From Drosophila miranda (taxonomy: Eukaryota > Arthropoda > Insecta > Diptera > Drosophilidae), in assembly GCF_003369915.1 (NCBI RefSeq), contig NC_046674.1:15376001-15440000 (forward strand): a stretch of DNA of 64,000 bases. The letters run 5' to 3'. The notes beneath the pieces were generated by a model, which was not told where the DNA came from, made no database searches, and saw only the letters and a program-made list of their open reading frames with translations. Numbering within the stretch: position 1 is the first letter of the stretch; every line of letters begins with the position of its first letter. The position numbers and the translations under genes are program-made. Of the stretch, positions 22,255 through 32,967 are shown one piece after another.

Positions 22255-22735
22255 AACTAGTCAAACTCTGTTTTAATCTCGTTTCAACGATATTTTGCAG
22301 TTTATTGTCTTCTTATGGAGACCAATAATGAGTATTTGGATCAGGATATGCAGGAAACTAATCAACTACATAAATACGTCTCAAACATATCAATTTGAGA
22401 AAATTCCTTTATTAATAATGTTTTAAAAACAGTTTGGAAAACAGGATCTTTATATTAAATTACATAAATAGGGTATAAAAATGCCCATACTTCGGTTGAG
22501 AAGCAAAATGTCTTCAAATACCAGCAACATTGACAACATTGCGGATGTTTTTTTGTTGAACTTTTTTGTTTAAACCTTGTTTTAGTCAAATACAATAAAT
22601 GGGAGTACTTAAAAGTAGTTAATCTTGTACAAAATTTATTCATCAATGGCATAAAATTATGTGGGCAGGGCTGAAAGTTCTATCTAGCTAGTCATATTCG
22701 AAGGAATATCAAAAACGAGAAATATGTATAATAGC
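22255..22735 (+). repeat. Dispersed repeat, copy 3' of Myt1
   Basis: Matches 25022-25490 over about 470 bp in the same orientation. Shared blocks include CGATATTTTGCAG, GTCTTCTTA.GGAGACCAA, ACATAAATA.GTCT, AATAGGGT.TAAA.ATG.CCATAC, TTGCTTAAACCTT-like, ATAAAATTATG and GAATATCAAAAACGAG. This copy ends at AAATATG without the promoter block. The following 22736-23098 is AT-rich with no gene seen. Confidence 0.65.
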
Positions 22736-23098
22736 ACCGCTACGCATCTAAAGCATATTCTGTCGCTCACACTGATGCTTTTTCCATAAGGTCTCATTCG
22801 ATCATAAACTTCAGCTTTTTTCTGTTTATTATTTGTAACTTTTCAAATCGCATTTTGTATATATATCACATGATTATATGTTCAAGTTCAACAAGTTCTT
22901 CTAAAGAAGCATTAACATTACACAACTGTATGCCTAAATCTATTGATTTTCGTACAACACTAAAGTCTACAACTACACTAAATATATTTAACGATATACG
23001 ATGTTGCCATATGTACCTGGTTTACCGTTTGAGAACTGATATATTGTTTTTGTATAATAAATTCATTGCGTTTTCATCGATCGTCCTCCCTCCGATCT

Positions 23099-24903
23099 TT
23101 ACTCATCGTCGTAGTCCAGCACAAATAGTTTCTTGCGCCGAAACGAAGAAGTTTCAAATACATTGAGCGACGCAACATTTGAATAGGGACTGTCAAGCTC
23201 CAAGATTGGGATGGTTTTTCCCAGTGAACTGAAAGATTATGATAATCATCTAGCTTGCATCTTTTTGGATGCCCCTACTCACCTTCTCCTGGACGAGTCT
23301 AGGCGGGACTTGCCCTGGTTGTGATTTAGTGGCGTGGAATTTATTACATGCGGCGTTTCCTGATTTGATAGCTCCAGTTCATCGTCGCCGGTTAAAAAGT
23401 CGGAGGCATAGCAATCTCGATTGGTTATGGGCGTGGATCCAACCAGCTGAAACTCGACACGCGGTACTGCGGCTAGGAATGTGGTTGGGGAGGATGGTGC
23501 TGGCGTTATGGTGGGTTGCAAGGGAGGGATCGGCTTATACAGATGCAAGATCTCCAGGAGATAAAAGAAACATCGGTAGGCGAACGATTTCCAATTGCAC
23601 ACTTTTCCATAGACCACGCGACGTGACTTGCGAAAGCTCCTCGACTAGAAAGGATTACGAATGAGATTCAATGATTTAATGGCAGTCCTCACACGATTTC
23701 ATACCAGATTACTGACAGTTATCAATGACTTTCGATTCTCCTGCATTCTCTGTAGCTTCGGGTGGGACAACAGTGTGTCTGTGGTTGGCCGAGCCGCTGG
23801 ATCCGGCATCATCATGGACTTGATAACCAACTGTAGCTCCTGGGATATTTCTAGACGAATACGAACAAGCCATGGCTTACACACCGTTTTGAATCTACTG
23901 TGGGTGTACATCTGGTGTACTCACTGTCAATGAACTCCTCGGGCAGGATGCCTCGACGCAGCTCATGCCAGAGCGGTCCGTTTGAGGGCAGCTCCATGTA
24001 GCAGGCCAGCTCCAGCATGGCGATGCCCAGACTGAAGACATCCGCTGCCTTTGAGAACTGGCCCTGCAGGATCTCGGGTGCCATGTACCGAGAATCGCCC
24101 TCAGTGGCATGCTGACTGTTGGCTCTGTCCACATCGATGACGAGGCCAAAGTCCGCCAGCTTGCACGTCTCGTCGTCCTCTCCGATCAGCACATTGTCCA
24201 GCTTAATGTCTAAATGGATGAGATTCCGGTCGTGCAGTGACTTGAGAGCGCGCAGGAGGTCCAACAGGATGTGCCAGATGCGTTCCTCTGGAATTTGCTG
24301 GCACCGCAGCAGATACTGCTCTAGGCTCTCGCGGCACAGCTCCATCTGCATGTACAGGCGATCGTACTGCTCCCAGGCTCGAATGAATCGGATGCAGTTT
24401 TCGTGGCCGGAGAACTCCTCGTACCTGCGCACCTCCTCCAGCCGCTCGGCCCGGTACTGCTCGCCGCGGAACAGCTGCTTCGAGATTTTCACTGCGTACA
24501 GCCGGCCGTCAGACCGGTCGCGCACCTGGAACACTTCCCCGAAGGATCCCTCGCCTAGCTTGGCCAGACGTTCGAAGCACAGCTCGAAGTGGCTCTGGTC
24601 GCCGAAATCTGTGCTGCTGGCATCCTGCTGGACATTCGGCGATGCCGGCAGTGTATTGGCATCCGGAAACTCCACGCCCCGAAACGATATCGCATGGGCG
24701 ATGGAGCTGTTGTGGGCACTGCAGGATCCCAGCGACTGGCTGCGATTCAGATTGTTGTTCTCCACGGCCACGTACCCGCCTTGCGACAAGCGGCCCTTGG
24801 ACTTGGGCGGTCGAAATCGGTTGCTGTTTTCGTTCCCATTGCACTGTTTGTGTCTGTGTTTGTCGTCTCGCAATTCTGGTAGAGGTAAACGATGCATTTC
24901 CAT
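23099..24903 (-). CDS. Myt1: Myt1, membrane-associated Cdk1-inhibitory kinase
   Basis: Wee1-family kinase that phosphorylates Cdk1 on Thr14/Tyr15 to restrain entry into mitosis; it sits on ER/Golgi membranes. Exons 24903-23925, 23850-23705, 23644-23283 and 23228-23099 give 538 residues. Kinase domain: glycine loop LGEGSFGEVF (about 115-124), Lys in AVKISK (139), catalytic HLDIKLDN (230-237; the family has HxD in place of HRD), DFG (251-253), then GDSRYMAPEIL. After the kinase comes a basic stretch and a hydrophobic segment (FAYRCFFYLLEILHLY), the membrane anchor. The C-terminus (FRRKKLFVLDYDDE) is conserved. I chose the start at MEMHRLPLPEL; the frame stays open upstream but lacks protein-like sequence. 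Confidence 0.97.
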
Positions 24904-24943
24904 TTTGCGATTCGGTGTTTTTTTAATGAGTTTACTGAGCACA

Positions 24944-24955
24944 AAGTGTGACCAT
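24944..24955 (-). promoter_or_regulatory. Motif 1 promoter of Myt1
   Basis: Minus strand ATGGTCACACTT, a near-perfect motif 1, about 45 bases upstream of the Myt1 start, with a second CAGTCACACTG and a GTATATTTT (motif 6-like) just beyond. The repeat that leads to the PMI promoter begins about 70 bases further. Confidence 0.6.
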
Positions 24956-25021
24956 ATCTGCAGTGTGACTGTGGTATTTAAAATATACTCATAAAGCATT
25001 TATTTTTCGGTTTTATTTTTC

Positions 25022-25604
25022 TCTCAGTTTTAAAGCTATTGACGATATTTTGCAGATAGTGGTCTTCTTACAGAGACCAAGAATAGGTATCAGGATCGAT
25101 GTATGTGTACACAGGAATCTAAACACATACATAAATAGGTCTAAGACATGTCAATCTGGAAAAGCTTGGAAAACTGAATTTGAGTGTTAACTAAATGAAA
25201 TAGGGTGTAAAGATGTCCATACTCGAAGTGCATACCTGTTGACTAGCAACAATGACATAACATTCCAGACACACTTACGTTTCATTCCGTGCACACTTAC
25301 GTTTTCTTGCTGTGACTTTATTTGCTTAAACCTTATTTAAGAAAGCATTAAATAAAATGGAATTATTCAAATTAGCATAACTTGTAGAAAATGTATCTAT
25401 CAATTGGATAAAATTATGAGTTCTGAGCTAAAAGCTTAAGCTAGCTAGTAATATTCAACCGAATATCAAAAACGAGTAATATGGAACTTGAATACACATA
25501 GTTCGTAAGTATATTTACGGTATATTTTCAAATTTGAGACGTGGTTTCGGTATATTTCTGAGGGTCAGACCGTGTATCTTATCGACAAATTTGCGGTCAC
25601 ACTG
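25022..25604 (+). repeat. Dispersed repeat ending in the PMI core promoter
   Basis: Occupies the whole space between Myt1 and PMI. Its left ~470 bp match 22255-22735; its right ~215 bp match the minus strand of 12543-12735, including the promoter motifs. No coding sequence is visible. The unit therefore appears at least three times in the window, twice with the promoter end kept. Confidence 0.65.
25511..25604 (+). promoter_or_regulatory. Motif 6 / DRE / motif 1 promoter of PMI
   Basis: ACGGTATATTTTC (25517) and TTCGGTATATTTCTG (25546) are motif 6 copies; CTTATCGACAA is a DRE variant; GCGGTCACACTG (25593) is a perfect motif 1. The start codon follows within 40 bases, so the 5' UTR is very short. 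Confidence 0.75.
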
Positions 25605-25641
25605 TCTTTTATTCATTAACAAATGCAACATTAACAACAAA

Positions 25642-26578
25642 ATGGTTAGCAGAGGCGTAGAAAGGTGAGTTTTCCCCACAATTTAGAACGAGGCGTGAGC
25701 GGCGTAGATTACGCAAGACGCACGTACGGCCAGCGAGTGCAGCGGAGTTCTGGAATTCCCAGGGCACCTGGTCTGGTTATGCAATTTGTTTCGCGGCTTT
25801 TTTTTATTTATTTGCATCGGACCATGGCTTCTGTGGAGGCAGCTGCAGTTGGGAACTATCGCGCCTACGTCGCGACCTTAACCTTGGTAGCGACTGCGGC
25901 TCCGTCTGCAGATAACTGTGATTGATGCATGCCCCATTACGCTTGAATTCTTTCTTTATGCAGTACGAGTAAAGTGCCGACATTCCATGTCATAAGGGAG
26001 GTATACGACAGCTCCAACGCCCATGAGCGTTTCGAGGCAGAGCTGGAGAAGGCGCTGGAAGCCAAGGTAGACTTTATTATCATTGAACCGCCGCGCCTGG
26101 GCGACGAAACAGGTGAGGCAATGAACTAGAGCTCCCATTTTATGATTCCTTGCTGATGATTGACAGGTCGCTGGATTTGGGTTGGTAATTGTTTGCATAA
26201 ATCGGCCGTGGCCACCGGAGCTGTGTCGCTTGTAGCTAGTTTGCTGTGGCACGATAGGCCCATTGTTGCGGTCCCCATCTGTGGACTCTCGCTCTTCTGC
26301 GCGGGCCTGTACACGGTATCCTGGAATTCGGATCCTTGTTGTCAATATCAGGTGATGTTTGGGTCTATATCATTGATTATGATTACCGTAACTAACTATA
26401 CCGAACTAACTAGGTGGAGAACAACGACACCGTTTTAGAGAAGCTGCCACTTACAGATGTATCCTCGCCTGTGATCCTGGGCTATGAGCCCAACTCAAAA
26501 ACCAAATACTTGCAACGCGGCGTCACCTTCCTGTCGGCTGCGCTGTGCGCTTGGCAAATCTGGCGGTCATATAAGTAG
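25642..26578 (+). CDS. PMI: PMI, TMEM11 homologue of the mitochondrial inner membrane
   Basis: Inner-membrane protein that shapes mitochondria and cristae, acting apart from the Drp1/Mfn fission-fusion machinery. Exons 25642-25664, 25964-26112, 26167-26351 and 26414-26578 give 173 residues (human TMEM11 192). Family signatures: ALEA then [39 protein letters not shown]. Two hydrophobic segments ([14 protein letters not shown] and [16 protein letters not shown]) form the membrane part, and a third weak one lies near the C-terminus. The first exon has only 7 codons plus 2 bases; I chose this start because it follows the promoter directly and splices in phase. PGRP-LD follows on the same strand about 940 bases later. 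Confidence 0.93.
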
Positions 26579-27014
26579 ACAGCGAGGTAAGGGCCGCCAG
26601 CAGAGAGACAACAGCATGAGAATTACACAATATTTAATAAGTTTACTTTAGTGACCTAAGCAAATGCATTTTATTTAGATATCCCAACGTTTCGTTCGTA
26701 CTAGTAACCAGTCTTGTGTCTTGTGCCTTGTGTTGCCAGGCACATCACATTTTATGTGATTGCAAGTGTAAATTGTCGTATGTAGTGTAAAAGTCTCAGT
26801 TGTTGTCCAGAAAGATCGCCTCCAGGAAGCCCAGGAGCCCGCGTCTTCATGTCTTATTTTCGATGTATCACGATATAGTTTAGGAGAAAAGTCTTAAGAA
26901 ACTAAAGCATAGTCCATTGTTCTGAGCTGTAGCGCTGTAAAAATAATTAAGTAAAAAGCCCAATTCTTTTTTGTATAAATCAATTAATCATTGTTATTAG
27001 CAACTAATTAAACA

Positions 27015-27020
27015 AATAAA
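27015..27020 (+). promoter_or_regulatory. Poly(A) signal of PMI
   Basis: AATAAA about 440 bases after the PMI stop, in AT-rich DNA. The space 26579-27518 also holds the PGRP-LD leader, with an initiator-like TTTCAGTCG near 27231 and a leader exon ending at the GT at 27389. A short upstream ORF starts at ATG 27359 and would end soon after splicing. Confidence 0.45.
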
Positions 27021-27518
27021 AAATAGTAAAAAACAAGCGAAAAGCTCAAAATAATCTAAAAACGCCAAACGAGAGAGCCCCAAGCTGGAGCTAAGCTGAT
27101 TTGATTTGATACCATAAGAGTGCACACAATACTCATAATCATATTATAGGACAGCTTTATGGCAGGGAAATGTTGAGATGAAATGTTTTCAATGTATCGT
27201 CATGCGGGTCACTCCTCTCTCTCGTTGTTCTCGTTTCAGTCGTTTTATGAGTTCTGCTGGCAGCGGTACGCGTCGTCGATCGATTGAGTGGTGTGAATTC
27301 CAGCGCAAGCCAGTTATAAGCTGAACCACCACTCATACGGGAAGCCATCAGAGCAGTCATGGATTCCAACCAGAGTGCAGTGATCGCGGGTGAGTGTGGG
27401 CCCAGATAAGCTGTCGTCTGCCCCGATAAGATAGATAGCAGCCATGATATGATGTCTGGGATTAGCTGAAAGATCTCCGAGTGCCAGTTGAGTTAAGGCA
27501 ATCTGGCATTCTGCCAAG

Positions 27519-28746
27519 ATGCCCATCTTTGTGAGCTCCTATACTCTGCGTGCGATCAGCAAATTCTATGCCCACCAAGAGCAGAGCGGCTACGACAAGC
27601 TGGCCCACTTGGCTAATCAGCTGAACTTTTTTATCTTGGCTAAGCTCCGTCATGTGTTGTTTGCTCTATATTTCGCTATGATAGCATTGCGGCACGGCTC
27701 AGAGGCGACCTCCGACGGCAAGAGATCTCGATCCCTCTCCCAGGGCACATATGGAAGCCTCGGCACTGCGGATGACATTTTTATTGCTGTCGATGCGGTC
27801 AGCGAAAGCAGTGAGTCTACCCCACTGCTGGACAAAGCCGCAGCACCTCCCCCATCTCCCCCATCGAACCACACAAAAGACTGCCTCAATTGGCGCTCTG
27901 TGGGATTGCTAGTTATGTGCGTCTCCGCCCTGGGATTGGCTGTCTATTTGCTCTGGAGACAAAGTGAGTTTTATTGCTGAAGCGATCCGATCCGATCCGA
28001 TCCGAGTATTTGCTCAATTTGTTTGTTGAAATAAATCTGGGAATGCTGTGACTTTTGATAAGCCGAACTGCGTGAGTTTTTGTGGGCAAGCGGAAATGGT
28101 CGATGATCGCCGACTGGGCATGGAACTTCACTGCTGATTCACATCGTTTCCCTTGCAGCCCAACTGCCCGGCCTTGGGTATCGCCTGAGTCTGATCGAGC
28201 ACGATATCTGGAGCGATATGGACCTGCATTGCCAGGGATCACGGCTGTTGGATCCGTTTGCGGTTGTTTCTGTGTACTTTACCCACACGTCCAGCGCTGC
28301 TTGCTCCGACGATTGCCTGGAGCTGCTACACAGGCTACAGGTAAGTGAAAGGGGTCCCATTTAATATATATGTATGTACTGTACCTTATAACATTTAAAT
28401 TTTCTAGCAGAAGCATCGCTTGGAGGAGCTGCCCTACAACTTTCTTATAACCGGCGACTGTCAGGCTTTCGAGGCACGCGGCTGGCAGTATGAGAGTCAC
28501 TTTGCAGAGCTCCCCCAGGCCACTTCCCTGGTGGTGGCCTTTGTAGGGGACTTCAGCCAGAGGCCGCCCAGTGACTGCCAGTTGGCGACCGCACAGGCAC
28601 TGCTCCTGGAGTCCCTCAAGCGACGGAGACTCCACCCGGAATACAATCTGTTTGTGGTGGGAAATGCGGAGGCTGTGCAGCAGGAGCTGCAGCTCTGGCC
28701 GCGCTATGCTGGAAGGAGGAGAAGGAAGGGGAGGGGGGTCGAGTGA
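27519..28746 (+). CDS. PGRP-LD: PGRP-LD, membrane peptidoglycan-recognition-like protein
   Basis: Long-type PGRP with a cytoplasmic N-terminal part, one membrane segment and an extracellular PGRP domain; regulatory rather than enzymatic. Exons 27519-27963, 28159-28340, and 28408 or 28411-28746 give about 320 residues. The N-terminal ~125 residues are followed by a single transmembrane helix (SVGLLVMCVSALGLAVYLLW) near residue 130-145, then the PGRP fold: YFTHTSSAACSDDC, YNFLITGDCQAFEARGW, SLVVAFVGDFS, YNLFVVGNAEA. The amidase zinc ligands are missing: the usual H-H-T reads T-H-T and the Cys/His near the C-terminus are absent. Exon 3 has a tandem TAGCAG acceptor that can add one Gln. The last residues are Arg-rich. 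Confidence 0.92.
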
Positions 28747-28992
28747 GCAGAGTCGAGCAGTTCCAAGTGATTCCTCTCGTTTATTGTACGCCAACAAAAA
28801 AAGTATACAAAAGAAGCGCAGGATGAGTAAAGCGGGGTGCCACCGAAAAGCGAAGCGGGGGCCCTTCAGGATATCCCCCGTGCAGAGAGAACATCCCGAA
28901 GGACCGGCAAAGCAATGCGCTGCGTGAACGGATGATGCCTAAGACTAAAACCTAAAACTAGAGCTGGGCGCTGCCCGAGGTGGACCTATGAC

Positions 28993-29985
28993 CTAGTCGA
29001 ACTCCAGCTTCCGAAAGCTGCCCTCGATGGACTCGATCTGTGACACGAAGTTCGGCCCGGAGCCGGTCTTCTCGGAGTTGAAGCTGCTGCGCCGCTGGAT
29101 GCCGCGGTCGGAGAGCAGGATGCACTTGTCCAGGCCCAGCACCTGGTCCCGCTTGGCGGCCAGCTCCTGCTTCCACAGCTCGATCATTTCTCGCATGGGC
29201 ATTGTGCCGCCCATCTCCAGGGGCAGGCAGCCGGCGTCCACTGCCTTCATCAGCTCTTTCTCGCTGCCGTAGATGATGAGGCGGTTTTTCATCTTGGAGC
29301 TGACGCGATTCTTCACGAAATCTATGAGCCACTTGAGCGTGGAGGGCACGTTGATCAGGTGGATCTCCTTGTGACGCATCGGCAGCGACTGCTCGCCCCA
29401 CTTGAAGATGCGAGCAAACTCCGTGGGATTCCAGTTGGTCACATGGGCCGTGGAGACGCCGGAGAAATCGCCCACATGCGACAGGCCCGTGATCTGTGTC
29501 TCCTGGTCCTCCATCAGGCACTCGTAGGTCAGGAAGTGGGCCTTCGCCTGGTCGCAGCTGGTGTGCACCTTTGGATTCAGTCCTTTGGCATTGATGATCA
29601 CCACCCGCCGGCCGTGCTTGTCCCGCTGCGGCACAGCGAATATGTACCCCTGATCGATGAGATCCCCGAGACGTGGCTCCAGGTAGTCCAGATGGGTGCT
29701 CATGTGCGGGAAGGTGCGTCTGATATTGAGGTACTTGAGCATTGTCTGCTCCGCCATCGGCACACTAAACTTCTTGGCCCGCAGGAAGCGCAGCAGGAAC
29801 GTGTCATCGCAGCGCACATTCTGCAGATCCTCGTTCTTCATCACCCAATTCCTGAGCTGCTCCAGGCTCTGTTCCCGCGTGCAACGGTCCTCGCGCAGCT
29901 CCCGCTTGGCGATCTTCAGCAGCGACTCGGGCAGCCCCATCACATTGGTCTCTCCTTGGTCCTGCACCATTTTGGTTTCCTTCAT
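28993..29985 (-). CDS. CG10657: CRAL-TRIO (Sec14-like) lipid-transfer protein, clavesin-like
   Basis: Soluble CRAL-TRIO protein of the retinaldehyde/tocopherol-binding and clavesin group; these carry small hydrophobic ligands or phosphoinositides. One coding exon of 330 residues. The CRAL-TRIO N-terminal helical domain covers about 20-90 (CDDTFLLRFLRAKKFSVPMA); the lipid-binding domain about 115-270 (DKHGRRVVIINAKGLNP, HVGDFSGVSTAHV, KEIHLINVPSTLKWLI, SEKELMKAVDAGCLPLEMGG). A Ser-rich tail follows (RGIQRRSSFNS). The upstream exon boundary at 30062 (TTTTATTCACAG) lies in the 5' UTR, so transcription starts far upstream, probably near 35,041. The gene converges on PGRP-LD; the 250 bp between stops has no AATAAA on the plus strand but one on the minus strand near 28780. 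Confidence 0.92.
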   Translation of the reverse strand: MKETKMVQDQGETNVMGLPESLLKIAKRELREDRCTREQSLEQLRNWVMKNEDLQNVRCDDTFLLRFLRAKKFSVPMAEQTMLKYLNIRRTFPHMSTHLDYLEPRLGDLIDQGYIFAVPQRDKHGRRVVIINAKGLNPKVHTSCDQAKAHFLTYECLMEDQETQITGLSHVGDFSGVSTAHVTNWNPTEFARIFKWGEQSLPMRHKEIHLINVPSTLKWLIDFVKNRVSSKMKNRLIIYGSEKELMKAVDAGCLPLEMGGTMPMREMIELWKQELAAKRDQVLGLDKCILLSDRGIQRRSSFNSEKTGSGPNFVSQIESIEGSFRKLEFD

Positions 29986-30062
29986 CTCGTTCCGACTGCA
30001 GATGCGACTGAGTGTGTCTACGGATGTTGATGCGGTCAGGCTCTGAACATGGATTGCGACAG

Positions 30063-32290
30063 CTGTGAATAAAATGTGAATTAATATAAGAAAATAATGA
30101 TTAAATTGGAATTAATTGATCAACAAATTAATTCCTTCAAACATAATTTCCCCCCTTAATCATCAATATCTGCGTCACTCCCCATGCTAGCTATAGCACC
30201 AAACAATCACCCATTCAGTCATCCACCCATTCGTCTTAATTCCATGACAATACCATACCTACTACCTACTAAAGGGCCAACTAAAAATTAGTTCAAGGTC
30301 CCAACGAGATCTCAAGGCTTACCCTCGGCCGATCACGATTCGCTGTAATTTGCAAATATTTGCTAATTAAAGCACACAAGAGACAAGAGACAAGAGACAG
30401 ACGCGTATTTGTTAAAACACCAACCCAGACAAATGCAAATGAACAATATATTTTTTAAACAGCATAAATTATTTTCTCGCCCGGGCCCAGGCCCAGGCGC
30501 TGGTCGGTTGTGGAAGCCATAAACTATAAAATGGCTGGCATTATGGCCACATACAATGGCCTGGTCCAAAGAAGCGAAAGAAACCTCAATTGCGAATTGG
30601 TTCAAGTTCAAAACTGTTTACCGAAAGCGGGTCGGTCACAAATATAGATATTGAATATGGAAAAAAGTTGAGCAAAGAAAAACTATTCATACGAGTAAGC
30701 TAGAAATAATTAGCCAAAAGCAAGAAAGAGTTGCACTGTTTGTCCAGTTTTTAACTTGTTGCATAATTTCCAGAGACACAGAGGCACAGAGGCACAGAGA
30801 AAGATGTACATATGTAGATGAGGAGAGCTGTGCTAAACAATGCCCCCGATTCGATTCGATTCGATTCGAATCATTTCTGTTTGAGTCGCTCAAACACATC
30901 TCCCAGCAACAGCACAAAAACACAACAGCACAACTCAATCATAATATTTGCACACAAATTGTGATTCGACTTTCGGCTTGTTTTGAAGCCTGCTGCTGCG
31001 AGTATGTTTGTTTGCCCTGCCCTCTTGCCCTTTTGTCTTTTATCTGTGGGGCGACTTCCCCAATCCACAGTCCCAATCCCAATCCCAAATACAAAAATTA
31101 AATTCCCAAATTTCGTTTTCCCATGACACCCGGCGCCGCCGACAAATGCAAATTGGTTTGATTCGTTGCAGAGGCTGTGCCATTTAATTGATTTGTGACT
31201 TTTGGTATCCAGACAGAGGAGGGGATGGGATCCAAAAAATGTGTGTAAATTTGCATTTGCATTTGCTTTCGGTTTGTCGGAGTTGGTCGCTTTTCAGTTT
31301 TCGTTCGTTTTGCGCTTTTTCGTTTGCGTTTTCCTCCAACTGGAAATGCGATTTCAAAATGTCATTGGGCAATGGCGGGTTCGGTGCGGTGCGATTCGGT
31401 TCGGGCTTCCCAACTTGGATCCCTCTCTTGGATTGACTCGACTCGACTCTGTATAGCTTGCTGTCTATCTCTTTCTTTCTGGGAGTTTCAACATTTGTAT
31501 TAGAGGCTCTTGAGGCTCTTGTGGCGGGCTTTTGTGTGGTTAACGGGCTAATAATGCAACAGGCTCTGGCAATCGTCGTTTATTTGATGATTTTCTCTCT
31601 CTTTGAAATTTTCACGAATGTTGATTGTTGATTGATTTATTGAATTGGTTGTTGTTTGTTTGTTTGTTGATTACTTTTGTGTGCAAATTTTCATAGTTTA
31701 TGGGAAAAGGTTTCATAATTCCTAATCGATTCTTAGTTAAATATTATATCTGTCTTTAAAAAAAAAAAAAAAAATGAAAAGCAGTTGCTAAGGGTTCCAC
31801 GGTTCATAAAAAATTGTTCTCAACGACGAATCATTGTGTATGTAATTTAAGCCTAGACCAAAGGACGGGAAATCTTTTGGGAAATCTATTGAAAATTTGT
31901 CCAAAGCTTCCTGGTGGCATCCTAGAACATATATTGTTATCACAATCACTTGAACACTTACACACTTGTTGAATCCTTTAGTCTAGAATTCGTTCTCGGA
32001 ATACGCTGCGTATGCGCAATGCCAAACGCCCGTTTAAAGATCCTTGTCAGATGTCAGATAATTATGGCTATAGTTTGGCCAGTTTATTAATGTTCCCCTG
32101 ATAAACTTTCTGAGTCAACGCGCCAAAAAAAAATCCAACGTCCGAACAACGCGAGCTCCAAAAAACGAATGACGTTTACTGGAGGAGGCTTCGGACAAGC
32201 AAGCAAAACAACGAATGAATCGTTTGGAACAACGAAGCCAGCGGCAGAAAAATTGTTAAAGAAATTAACTGGATTATATAATGCCCACAC

Positions 32291-32321
<31 letters not shown>

Positions 32322-32927
32322 AGATACCACTCGAACAGAGCTACAGAGGGGGATATTCGAATGCAATCTGATCGGTTTACTGTTGGTAAATGCTGCTGCT
32401 GCTGCTGCTGCTGCTGCTGTCGCTGCTGCTATTGGTGTTGCTGCCGCTGCTCTGCTGCATGGAGTGAACAAGTTTTTGGATAGCCCGAAACCGAAAGTGC
32501 GATGCTTCGGCTAAAGTACACGAACCTTTAGCCAGGCGGCGAGGCGGACAGCCTCCAGCCTGGGTCCCAGCCATCAAAGGTAGCCATAAAGTATTAAAGA
32601 GTTACGGCTGCCACTGGCACTACTGCTGGTGCTGCTGCCAGCTGTTAAGCAATCCCAGGGAGGAGGAGGCATTAAGGCAGTGAGCCACTGAGCAAGTGAG
32701 GCATTCAGTCATTCCGCCAGTTGGTCAGCAAAGTTGACTGTAAATCAGGTTCGCTAGCGGTTCATTTTCTACTTTTTGCTCTCTCTCTGCTCATTTTCTC
32801 CTCATGCCTTTTCATGCCTACGATACCTCTCATTCCATGTGCCCGCGATGATGATTGGGTTTATTGATTACTCCCTCCCGTACATGAACGAAAATTTGCA
32901 TTTTCATGGCACCATCACCATCACCAT

Positions 32928-32967
<40 letters not shown>

